From contig JAHZKS010000044.1 of NCBI GenBank assembly GCA_022600235.1, forward strand, positions 1-12,473: a stretch of DNA of 12,473 nucleotides, read 5' to 3'. The DNA comes from Alphaproteobacteria bacterium. Lineage in GTDB: Bacteria; Pseudomonadota; Alphaproteobacteria; Rickettsiales; JABSSG01. Position 1 is the stretch's first letter. Each line of letters opens with the position of its first letter. The position numbers and the translations under genes were made by a program. Below are positions 1-6,641 of the stretch, in pieces. Under the pieces are notes generated by a model, which was not told where the DNA came from, ran no database searches, and saw only the letters and a list, made by a program, of their open reading frames with translations.

Positions 1-2096
1 CCTATCACCATATCAATATTCCCATTATTAATATTTTCAGTAATAGTTTTTGCTTCTTTGTTAGACACCAGTCTTGAGAGCTGCGCAGTTTTAATTCCAA
101 ATTTACTCATTCTAGATTCAAAAGATCGAAAATGCTGCTTTGTTAGTAATGTAGTAGGGCATACGAGTGAGACTTGTTTCCCAGCTTTTATTGCTGTGAA
201 TGCCGCTCTAAGCGCAACCTCAGTTTTTCCAAAGCCTGTGTCGCCGCATATAAGACGATCCATCGGTTTGCCACTTATGAGATCTGTTTTTATAGCTTCT
301 ATTGCATTTAATTGGTCTTCTGTCTCTACATAAGGAAATGTTCTGCAGAATTCTTCATATAATCCAGAAGAAATTTCTAGTATGTCAGATTGTTTAAGTC
401 TTCTTTGGGCCGCAATTTGCATTAAGTATTCAGCAGATTTTTTGATTTTCTCTTTAGCTTTCCCCTTTTTGATTTGCCAGGAACTTGTACCCAAACTATC
501 TAATTGTGTTGTGCTATCTGCAGACCCATATCTTGTAATAAGATTAATATTTTCTACTGGTATAAATAATTTATCCTGTTGTGAGTATTCAAGTTTTATG
601 CAATCATGCTTTGTGTTTGATAGCTCTATTGTTTCTAAGCCGCAAAACTTTGCTACACCATATTCATTATGTACTACCAGTTCTCCTAGAGAGAAGGTAG
701 ATAAATCGCTAAATGAAGTGGGGTTTGATTTACTCTTTCTAGTAATCTTTTGTATTGTTTCCCCAAATATATTTTTCTCTGTGATAAATGCGTATTCTGG
801 ACAAGAAAAACTATCTTCTATAGGAGTAGTAATAAGGTGTACTTGAGGAGTGAATTTTTTTGGTATGCTATCTGTTAAAACGCAATTTATTTGACCATGT
901 TTTAGAGCGCGATGTATCCTATCTTGGGAACCGATGCTTGATGATGAAATTATAACGTTTTTTTTCAGTTTATAGTTTCTTAATATATATTCTGATAAAG
1001 TTTTTATAATATCTATATGGTTATCTTGAGCTAGAATCTTAAAGTTATCTATATGAGTAATTTTTAGGCTAGTATCTTGTTTTGTAGATTCAGATAGCTC
1101 AAGTGTGATAGTTTGACTATCTTTAAGCTTTGACTGGTATTCTTTATGTGTAATCCATAGCTTATTAGGTTTTAAGATCGCTTTCTCTAATTTTGTATGC
1201 CTTGATCTTTCTTCGTATAAATTCTGAATTTTATCGAATATTCCTTTTTCTGATGAATCCAAAAATTTATCTAAAATGAATAGAGGGTCTTTCGTGTAAG
1301 AATCTATATTCTTACAATCATAAATTAGCGGGATATATTGTTCTATAGTGTTAGATTTTATTCCTTCGGCTAAGTTTTGTATAATATCAAGATCATTAAT
1401 TCTTGATCCGGCTATGTTTAATAGAGACTCTTTCAATTTGTTCAAATACTCTTGTGAAAAAATAAATTCACTAGCAGGAAGTATCGTTGTTTTATCGATG
1501 TTATCAATTGAAGTTTGAGTTGTAGGATCAAAAGTTTTAATGAATTCCACTCTGTTGTCAAAGAAGTCGATCCGAAAACCTTTATCTTCACCATTTGCAA
1601 AAATATCTATAATACTTCCTCTAACTGCAAATTCTCCAGGTTCATTTGCTTCTGAGAGTCTTGAATAGTTATTAGCTATAAGAAAATCAATGATTTTTTG
1701 TCTGCTAATAATAGAGCCTTGTTTTATAGAAATTGTGTGCTCAGCAAGAATATCCTTAGGAATAGTTTTCTGAATAAAGCTTCCTATAGTAGTAACAATT
1801 ATTTTGTGGTTGTTTGTATTTAATTTTGATAAGGTTTTTATTCTGTGCTCTAGAATTGCTTTTGAGGGAGATACTAGGTCATAGGGTGCATTATCCCACT
1901 CGGGAAACCATAATGTGTTTTTATTTAGAAATTTAATCTCTTTGTAAAGTTTATATGCTCTATTAGGGTCTTCTACCAAAAAGATTATATCTTTCGTAGT
2001 TGATTCATAAATTCTTTCTAAGAGATAACTATAGGAGCCATCTTGAACATTACCTATGGTTATTTTTTCCTTTTTAAGTAAATTTTTATCTATCAA
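1..2096 (-). CDS. mfd: Transcription-repair coupling factor Mfd (N-terminal ~698 residues, cut by window edge)
   Basis: Mfd is a DNA translocase that binds RNA polymerase stalled at lesions, pushes it off and recruits UvrA. I translated the minus strand by hand: the frame is open from 2096 to the left edge. Residues 154-166 (GEFAVRGSIIDIF) are the UvrB-homology motif. Residues ~471-523 are the RNA polymerase-interacting domain (GELVVHNEYGVAKF ... LFIPVENINLITRY). Walker A GDTGFGKTE is at 618-626 with Lys624, and motif Ia PTTLLTKQH at 647-655. The sequence ends at NIDMVIG, so the DEEH box, the second RecA lobe and the C-terminal domain (about 450 residues, judging from E. coli Mfd) lie outside. 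The start is TTG at 2096-2094: an in-frame TAA at 2111-2109 closes the frame above, no ATG or GTG lies between, and an AAAGG Shine-Dalgarno sits 8 nt before it. It is probably cotranscribed with sdhE, 5 bp upstream. Confidence 0.96.
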   Translation of the reverse strand, partial: MIDKNLLKKEKITIGNVQDGSYSYLLERIYESTTKDIIFLVEDPNRAYKLYKEIKFLNKNTLWFPEWDNAPYDLVSPSKAILEHRIKTLSKLNTNNHKIIVTTIGSFIQKTIPKDILAEHTISIKQGSIISRQKIIDFLIANNYSRLSEANEPGEFAVRGSIIDIFANGEDKGFRIDFFDNRVEFIKTFDPTTQTSIDNIDKTTILPASEFIFSQEYLNKLKESLLNIAGSRINDLDIIQNLAEGIKSNTIEQYIPLIYDCKNIDSYTKDPLFILDKFLDSSEKGIFDKIQNLYEERSRHTKLEKAILKPNKLWITHKEYQSKLKDSQTITLELSESTKQDTSLKITHIDNFKILAQDNHIDIIKTLSEYILRNYKLKKNVIISSSSIGSQDRIHRALKHGQINCVLTDSIPKKFTPQVHLITTPIEDSFSCPEYAFITEKNIFGETIQKITRKSKSNPTSFSDLSTFSLGELVVHNEYGVAKFCGLETIELSNTKHDCIKLEYSQQDKLFIPVENINLITRYGSADSTTQLDSLGTSSWQIKKGKAKEKIKKSAEYLMQIAAQRRLKQSDILEISSGLYEEFCRTFPYVETEDQLNAIEAIKTDLISGKPMDRLICGDTGFGKTEVALRAAFTAIKAGKQVSLVCPTTLLTKQHFRSFESRMSKFGIKTAQLSRLVSNKEAKTITENINNGNIDMVI

Positions 2097-2110
2097 ACTT
2101 ATTACCTTTT
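2097..2110 (-). promoter_or_regulatory. Ribosome binding site of mfd (AAAGG before a TTG start)
   Basis: On the minus strand the last codons of sdhE read AAAAGG then TAA. The AAAGG lies 8 nt before the TTG at 2096-2094. This placement, with the TAA at 2111-2109 closing the mfd frame, decides the TTG start. Confidence 0.6.
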
Positions 2111-2350
2111 AGAAGAGATGATTTTTTTTACCAATATATGGTATCTCTCTGGTATGTCTTTGTGCTCTATAACCCATTTCATGATTTCCAATTCATTCTC
2201 ATTTATAAAATCATCTAGCAACTCGAGTTCTTCAGGTGTAAATAAATCTATATTCTGCTTTATAAAAGAAGAAAGCATTAGATCCATTTCTTTGCAACCG
2301 CGATGGGCACTGCGATATAGTAATTTCTTTTTGAGAATTTCTGCTTGCAC
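2102..2350 (-). CDS. sdhE: SdhE/YgfY family FAD assembly factor for succinate dehydrogenase
   Basis: SdhE (formerly DUF339, bacterial relative of Sdh5/SDHAF2) is a small cytoplasmic protein that promotes covalent attachment of FAD to the SdhA flavoprotein. The 82-residue product has the family length. It carries the RGxxE signature as RGCKEMDLML (about residues 17-26), followed by the acidic helical segment (LFTPEELELLDDFI) and the late W..H..IP region typical of the fold. The start is GTG at 2350-2348. The frame above it reaches a stop at 2395-2393 without an ATG, so GTG is the best available start, although no clear Shine-Dalgarno precedes it. It sits 5 bp upstream of mfd on the same strand and behind a strong predicted promoter. 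As I recall, sdhE next to mfd, often with recG, is a common alphaproteobacterial arrangement. Function is inferred from the family. Confidence 0.9.
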   Translation of the reverse strand: MQAEILKKKLLYRSAHRGCKEMDLMLSSFIKQNIDLFTPEELELLDDFINENELEIMKWVIEHKDIPERYHILVKKIISSKR

Positions 2351-2378
2351 TTTGATATGTAATTTAAGTATGGCTTGG

Positions 2379-2407
2379 GTTATAACAGAAAGTTACTAAA
2401 ATCTCAA
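2379..2407 (-). promoter_or_regulatory. Predicted sigma70-type promoter of sdhE-mfd
   Basis: Reading the minus strand, TTGAGA (2407-2402) is followed after exactly 17 nt by TATAAC (2384-2379). Each hexamer matches its consensus at 5 of 6 positions. A TG dinucleotide one base before the -10 (2387-2386) makes it an extended -10. The expected transcript start is near 2372, giving a leader of about 22 nt before the GTG of sdhE. Called by eye. Confidence 0.6.
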
Positions 2408-2420
2408 GGACAGCTAAGTG

Positions 2421-2446
2421 AAAAAAAATAAAAAACTTCAAAAAAA
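2421..2446. other. A-tract block between divergent promoters (possible UP element or curved DNA)
   Basis: Plus-strand A runs cover 2421-2428, 2430-2435 and 2440-2446. They lie between the -35 of the sdhE promoter and the TATAAT at 2465-2470, at about -56 to -31 relative to the predicted plus-strand start. Such runs can bend DNA or contact the RNA polymerase alpha subunit. In an AT-rich genome they may also be chance. Confidence 0.35.
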
Positions 2447-2464
2447 TGTTTACTAGATATATTT

Positions 2465-2470
2465 TATAAT
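2465..2470 (+). promoter_or_regulatory. Perfect -10 box, candidate promoter of the rhodanese-dnaA cluster
   Basis: TATAAT matches the -10 consensus exactly. The hexamer 17 nt upstream (2442-2447, AAAAAT) is a poor -35, but the A-tracts at 2421-2446 could act as an UP element. The predicted start is near 2477, about 65 nt before the rhodanese ATG. No other candidate precedes this gene cluster in the intergenic region. Confidence 0.5.
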
Positions 2471-2479
2471 GCATCCTTA

Positions 2480-2533
2480 ATGGACCGCTGGATCTGTGGT
2501 CTTCTGGTATTTTTATTATTTTTTCTAATCTGA
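2480..2533 (+). other. Possible 17-residue hydrophobic leader peptide ORF
   Basis: ATG at 2480-2482 opens 17 codons (MDRWICGLLVFLLFFLI) ending in TGA at 2531-2533, 8 nt before the rhodanese ATG. The product would be two charged residues followed by an uninterrupted hydrophobic run, like a one-segment membrane peptide. The predicted transcript start is only about 3 nt upstream, so it would be essentially leaderless, with no Shine-Dalgarno. T-rich DNA gives Leu and Phe codons by chance, so this is a weak call. Confidence 0.2.
2483..2501 (+). other. Small hairpin in the leader of the rhodanese-dnaA transcript
   Basis: GACCGC (2483-2488) pairs with GTGGTC (2496-2501), giving six pairs including one G-U, around a 7-nt loop. 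A T-rich stretch follows from about 2509 to 2526, but not directly after the stem. It could be an attenuator-like or stabilising leader element. It is too short and its T-run too far away for a confident terminator. Confidence 0.3.
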
Positions 2534-2541
2534 GTCTGTTT

Positions 2542-2937
2542 ATGAGTGATTCAATTGATGGTATGTATTCTGTTGTTGCTTGGGAATTTCTTTCAAAAAA
2601 CCCTAATGCGTACTTAATTGATGTAAGAACTCCAGAAGAGTGGGAGCATATAGGAATTCCAGACCTTTCTTCAATTGGAAAAAAAGTAAAGTTAATTTCA
2701 TGGATGAAGGATTTAGAAGGTAATAAAAATGAGAACTTCATAAAAGAATTAGAATCTAATATACCTGATAAAGAGGATATGCTAATATTCATTTGCAGGT
2801 CTGGTGTAAGATCATTAAATGCAGCAAAGCATGCTTGCTCTCATGGTTATAAATCTTGTTTTAACATCCAAGACGGGTTTGAGGGAAATAATAATAATGA
2901 AGGATGGAAAAATTCAAATTTAGCTTATACGGTCTAA
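2542..2937 (+). CDS. Single-domain rhodanese-like protein (putative sulfurtransferase)
   Basis: Rhodanese domains carry sulfur as a persulfide on an active-site cysteine. The 131-residue protein is one such domain. It has YLIDVRTPEEW (residues ~24-34, CH2A-type motif), IGIPDLSSIGK (37-47), and the active-site loop CRSGVRS at 85-91 with Cys85 as the predicted catalytic residue, then a late GYKSCFNIQDGFEG segment. There is no signal peptide or membrane segment, so it is expected in the cytoplasm. The loop after GFEG is short and Asn-rich (NNNN). The ATG at 2542 has only a weak TGAG 7 nt before it. The stop ends 1 bp before the dnaA ATG, so it almost certainly shares a transcript and probably translation with dnaA. 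The sulfur donor and acceptor are unknown: the domain class is sure, the physiological role is not. Confidence 0.92.
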   Translation: MSDSIDGMYSVVAWEFLSKNPNAYLIDVRTPEEWEHIGIPDLSSIGKKVKLISWMKDLEGNKNENFIKELESNIPDKEDMLIFICRSGVRSLNAAKHACSHGYKSCFNIQDGFEGNNNNEGWKNSNLAYTV

Positions 2938-2938
2938 A

Positions 2939-4333
2939 ATGTCTAACTTAGTAAAAGAGCGGATTGATAATAATATCTCTGATGAAAACCAGCAGGATAT
3001 CTGGCCCTTGGTAAAGGAAAGCCTTAGATTGGAGTTTGGTGAAGATACTTTTAAGAGTTGGATAAGCAAACTAGAATGTAAAAGCTCTACTTCTAATAGT
3101 GTAAGTTTTATTGTTCCAACAAGGTTCATTAGAGACTGGGTAGTAACACATTTTGAAAAGAAGATTATTAAGTCATGGCAGAAGCATAATAGCAGTGTAA
3201 AGAAAATAAATATTACTATCGCAAAAGCTTCTAAATCTCTTTCTATAAATGAAGAAAAACCTTCTTCTAAAGTTAAGGTTATAGAAAATGATCATTCAGA
3301 TTCTTTGAAATCTTTTTTGGATAGTAGATTCGTATTTGATACATTCATAGCGGGCCCTTCTAATGAGTTTGCTTACGCTGCTGCAAGAGCTGTCTCAGAA
3401 TCAAAAAAAGTACAGCCTGGGTCTAACCCTTTGTTTTTATATGGTGGTGTTGGTCTTGGAAAAACTCACCTAATGCACGCGATCGCATGGCACATTAACA
3501 AAACGAATCCATCCAGAAAAGTTGTATATATTTCTGCAGAGAAGTTTATGTACCAATTTATTAAAGCGCTTCGTACAAATGAGATTATGCAGTTTAAGGA
3601 AACCTATCGTTCTGCAGATGTTTTGATGGTAGACGACATTCAATTTATTTGTGGTAAAGATAGTACGCAAGAAGAATTCTTTCATACTCTTAATACATTA
3701 ATAGACAATAATCGACAGGTTGTAATATCTGGTGATAGGTCTCCTTCGGACCTTCAAAATATGGAAGAAAGAATTAAATCTAGACTAGGTTGGGGGTTGG
3801 TTGCTGATATACATAATACTACATATGAGCTAAGACTTGGTATACTTCAGTCAAAGATTGAGAAAATAGGCATTGTTGTTCCAAACGAGGTGCTAGAGTT
3901 CTTAGCTTCTAAAATTACATCTAATGTTCGTGAATTAGAGGGCGCATTGAATAAAGTTATTGCACATACAAACCTCACAAAGCAAGAAGTGACTTTAGGT
4001 AGTACGCAAGATATATTAAGAGACCTTTTGAGGGCGAATGAAAGAAATGTTACAATTGAGGAAGTTCAAAAGAAGGTTGCAGAGAGACATAATCTGAAAG
4101 TGTCTGATATGTATTCCTCAAAAAGAGCTCGTAATATAGCAAGGCCAAGACAAATAGCTATGTACTTGTCTAAAAGTTTGACAAGCCATAGTTTAGCCGA
4201 GATAGGTAAAAAATTCGGAGGAAAAGATCATACTACTGTTATGCATGCTATCAAAAAGGTAGAAGATCTGCTAAAAGCTGATAAAGAATTTTCTGAAGAT
4301 GTTAGATTATTAATGAAGGTATTACAATGTTAG
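2939..4333 (+). CDS. dnaA: Chromosomal replication initiator protein DnaA
   Basis: DnaA binds 9-mer boxes at oriC, oligomerises with ATP and melts the origin; it also regulates transcription. The 464-residue protein has all four domains. Domain I is at ~20-90 (IWPLVKESLRLEFGEDTFKSW). A short polar linker runs ~95-125, and the AAA+ domain starts near FVFDTFIAGPSNEFAYAA (131-148). Walker A GGVGLGKT is at 169-176 and Walker B LMVDDIQF at 229-236. An arginine-finger candidate is Arg282 in KSRLGWGL. The DNA-binding domain IV carries RPRQIAMYL (402-410) and the signature GGKDHTTVMHA (427-437). No Shine-Dalgarno is evident: translation probably continues from the rhodanese stop 1 bp upstream. Its last 7 nt overlap dnaN. 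No DnaA-box-like autoregulatory site is visible upstream. Confidence 0.99.
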   Translation: MSNLVKERIDNNISDENQQDIWPLVKESLRLEFGEDTFKSWISKLECKSSTSNSVSFIVPTRFIRDWVVTHFEKKIIKSWQKHNSSVKKINITIAKASKSLSINEEKPSSKVKVIENDHSDSLKSFLDSRFVFDTFIAGPSNEFAYAAARAVSESKKVQPGSNPLFLYGGVGLGKTHLMHAIAWHINKTNPSRKVVYISAEKFMYQFIKALRTNEIMQFKETYRSADVLMVDDIQFICGKDSTQEEFFHTLNTLIDNNRQVVISGDRSPSDLQNMEERIKSRLGWGLVADIHNTTYELRLGILQSKIEKIGIVVPNEVLEFLASKITSNVRELEGALNKVIAHTNLTKQEVTLGSTQDILRDLLRANERNVTIEEVQKKVAERHNLKVSDMYSSKRARNIARPRQIAMYLSKSLTSHSLAEIGKKFGGKDHTTVMHAIKKVEDLLKADKEFSEDVRLLMKVLQC

Positions 4334-5487
4334 ACCAAGTTGAAACAAAACTAGACGATGTAGAATCAGGAAATAATTTTAGTATTTCCGTTAATAAAGC
4401 TGGATTTGCTACAGCTTTATCTCATGTTCAATCTGTTGTTGAGAGAAGAAATATAGTTCCTATATTATCTAATGTCCTTCTGGAGACACATTCTGATCGC
4501 ATCAAAATTACTGCTACAGATATGGATATTGTAATATCTGAGACCGTATCCGCTTCTATTAAAAAAGCTGGTTCTGTTACGGTTGATGCTCATATGTTGT
4601 ATGATATAGTAAGGAAGTTGGAAGATGAATCAGATATAGAGATTGATTTTAGTCCTGAAAAAGGAAAAATTAATATCCTATCTAAAAATTGTAGTTTCTC
4701 TCTTTCTGTCCTTTCTCCTAAAGACTTTCCTAAATTAGATGACGAAAACTATGATCATTCATTCTCAATAGATTCATCGGAATTTAAATTATTAATAGAT
4801 CAATGTAAGTTTGCAGTTTCTTCAGAAGAAACTAGATATAACTTGAACGGTGTATTTATGCATTATGAGGGTAAAAATTTAAGACTAGTTGCTACAGATG
4901 GTCATAGGCTATGTTGTGCAGATAGTGCTTCTGAGCTAATAATGAATGAATTTGAAGGCGTAATAATTCCTAAGAAGTCTGTGATGGAGATTAGAAAAGT
5001 GATAGATTCAATAGATGGAAATATTAATATTAGTATATCTGCAAATAAGATCAGAGTGAGTAATGATGTATTCGTTTTTGTTTCTAAATTAATAGGTGCA
5101 AAATTTCCTGATTATCAAAATTTGATGCCGGAAGATAACAATATATCTATTGAAATTTCATCTAAAGACTTTTCCAAAGCTGTGGATAGGGTATCTACGA
5201 TTACAAATGAGAAATTCAAAGGTATAAAATTCTCGCTTGCTGGTGATAAATTTAGTATTAGTTCAAAAAATGATGATGGTAGTTTTGCCATCGAAACTCT
5301 ACATGTGATAACTAATGCTGAAAAAGAATTTGAAGTTGGTTTTAACGCAAGGTACGTAAGCGATGTAATGTCTGTGATAAAGGGCGATAAAGTTACTTTT
5401 AACTTTAAAGATAATTTTTCCCCCGCAGTATTGTCTGATATTTCGAATAAGAAATTTCAGTACATAATTATGCCAATGCGTGTATAA
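4327..5487 (+). CDS. dnaN: DNA polymerase III sliding clamp, beta subunit
   Basis: DnaN forms the homodimeric ring that tethers polymerase III and other clamp-binding proteins to DNA. The 386-residue product shows the three-domain clamp landmarks: VVERRNIVPILSNV (37-50), RYNLNGVF (170-177), ATDGHRL (189-195), FPDYQNLMP (260-268), FNARYVSDVM (339-348) and the terminal MPMR. It is about 20 residues longer than E. coli DnaN. Most of the excess is an acidic N-terminal extension (residues 1-17) before the conserved FSISVNKAGF. ATG 4327 is the only plausible start, since no other start codon lies in frame before the conserved region. It overlaps the dnaA stop by 7 nt (ATGTTAG), which implies translational coupling and keeps initiator and clamp on one message. 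Confidence 0.98.
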   Translation: MLDQVETKLDDVESGNNFSISVNKAGFATALSHVQSVVERRNIVPILSNVLLETHSDRIKITATDMDIVISETVSASIKKAGSVTVDAHMLYDIVRKLEDESDIEIDFSPEKGKINILSKNCSFSLSVLSPKDFPKLDDENYDHSFSIDSSEFKLLIDQCKFAVSSEETRYNLNGVFMHYEGKNLRLVATDGHRLCCADSASELIMNEFEGVIIPKKSVMEIRKVIDSIDGNINISISANKIRVSNDVFVFVSKLIGAKFPDYQNLMPEDNNISIEISSKDFSKAVDRVSTITNEKFKGIKFSLAGDKFSISSKNDDGSFAIETLHVITNAEKEFEVGFNARYVSDVMSVIKGDKVTFNFKDNFSPAVLSDISNKKFQYIIMPMRV

Positions 5488-5495
5488 TTGAGGCT

Positions 5496-6641
5496 ATGTA
5501 TTCCTCAAATCTAGTTAGATCTAAAATTAATAGGCTGGTGTTAGAGAATTTTAGAAATTATTCATTTCTAGATTTTTCTCCAAAATCAAATTTTATAGTT
5601 ATTACAGGACCAAATGGTGTCGGTAAGACTAATCTCCTTGAGGCTATTTCTTTAATGTCTCCAGGTAGGGGGATGAGAGGGGTCAAGTTATCAGAGATGA
5701 ATAATATCGATGATTCTATGAGTCCTTGGAAGATTACGTGTGATATCAATAGTAAGTATGGCCATTCAAGGATTATTACGTCTTTTAAATCAGATATGGA
5801 CTCTAATAAAAGGCAAGTCGATATAGATGATGTTTCTGTTAGTCATTCAGAACTTGCAAAAACTATTAATGTTAGTTGGCTTATCCCTCAAATGGGACAT
5901 ATTTTTATCGATAGCTCATCATCTAGGCGAAAATTTCTTGATCGTATGGTGATGAATTTTGATTCTACTCATTCTAAAAATTTATCGTCATATGAATATT
6001 ATATGAGAGAAAGAAGTTCTTTATTAAAGAATAATAATTACGATAAGGATTGGATTGCAGTTTTAGAGCGTAACATGTCTGAAGTAGGGGTGTTAATTGC
6101 TACTTCTAGAGTGCAATTCGTTGATATGCTTAAAGAAACGGCTCTAGATATGAAGTATGATTTGCCTTATTTTTCTGCAGAAGTATCAGGGGAAATAGAA
6201 AGAAAAGTTTATAAGGTTCCTTCTGTTCAGATTGAAGAAGAATTTATGGCTATTTTAAAAGAAAATAGATCGCTTGATTCTTTATCTAAGCGTACTAATG
6301 CTGGTATTCATCGTTCAGATCTGCTAGTATACAGGGGGAATGCTAGAGTTAAGGCAGACATGTGTTCAACTGGTGAGCAGAAGTTTTTGTTAATGTCTGT
6401 GTTTTTAACAGAAATTATAGCACAAATAAGGTATAGAAATACTATGCCTGTTATATTGCTTGATGATGTTGTTGCACATTTAGATGTAAAGTCTCAGGCT
6501 ATATTTTTTGAGATTGTAAGTGATATAGGGGCACAAGTTTGGGTAACTTCCACATTTATGGAGAGCTTTGATTTTTTGAGGAATAATGCTGAATTTTTAA
6601 GAATTGAAAATAGTAAATTATTAGTTTGTGATAATGAGTAA
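5496..6641 (+). CDS. recF: DNA replication and repair protein RecF
   Basis: RecF is an SMC/ABC-like ATPase that with RecO and RecR loads RecA at gaps, helping stalled forks restart. The 381-residue protein opens with INRLVLENFRNY (11-22) and has Walker A GPNGVGKT at 38-45. The RecF-type segment WLIPQMGHIFIDSSSSRRKFLDR is at 128-150, AGIHRSDL at 269-276, the ABC signature STGEQ at 291-295 and Walker B VILLDDVVAHLD at 319-330. The paired aspartates at 323-324 are usual for RecF. The gap to dnaN is 8 bp. A GAGG lies only 2 nt before the ATG, too close for an ideal ribosome binding site, but no better in-frame start keeps the N-terminal strand. The last 8 nt overlap gyrB. Confidence 0.97.
   Translation: MYSSNLVRSKINRLVLENFRNYSFLDFSPKSNFIVITGPNGVGKTNLLEAISLMSPGRGMRGVKLSEMNNIDDSMSPWKITCDINSKYGHSRIITSFKSDMDSNKRQVDIDDVSVSHSELAKTINVSWLIPQMGHIFIDSSSSRRKFLDRMVMNFDSTHSKNLSSYEYYMRERSSLLKNNNYDKDWIAVLERNMSEVGVLIATSRVQFVDMLKETALDMKYDLPYFSAEVSGEIERKVYKVPSVQIEEEFMAILKENRSLDSLSKRTNAGIHRSDLLVYRGNARVKADMCSTGEQKFLLMSVFLTEIIAQIRYRNTMPVILLDDVVAHLDVKSQAIFFEIVSDIGAQVWVTSTFMESFDFLRNNAEFLRIENSKLLVCDNE

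Noticed and set aside
58..846. Plus-strand open frames of 91 and 154 codons opposite mfd
   Set aside because: They are antisense to well-conserved mfd coding sequence, resemble no family and lack ribosome binding sites.
2364..2792. Minus-strand 142-codon open frame across the divergent gap and rhodanese gene
   Set aside because: It overlaps the recognised rhodanese and the promoter region, and its product has no recognisable features.
3659..4010. Repeated AGTACGCAAGA inside dnaA (around 3663 and 4000)
   Set aside because: Both copies encode similar short Ser-Thr-Gln peptides in different parts of DnaA. Only two short copies exist, so coincidence is the simplest explanation.
5181..5189. TGTGGATAG resembling a DnaA box (8 of 9)
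   Set aside because: It is isolated, inside dnaN coding sequence (Ala-Val-Asp-Arg), with no partner boxes nearby. A single near match is expected by chance.
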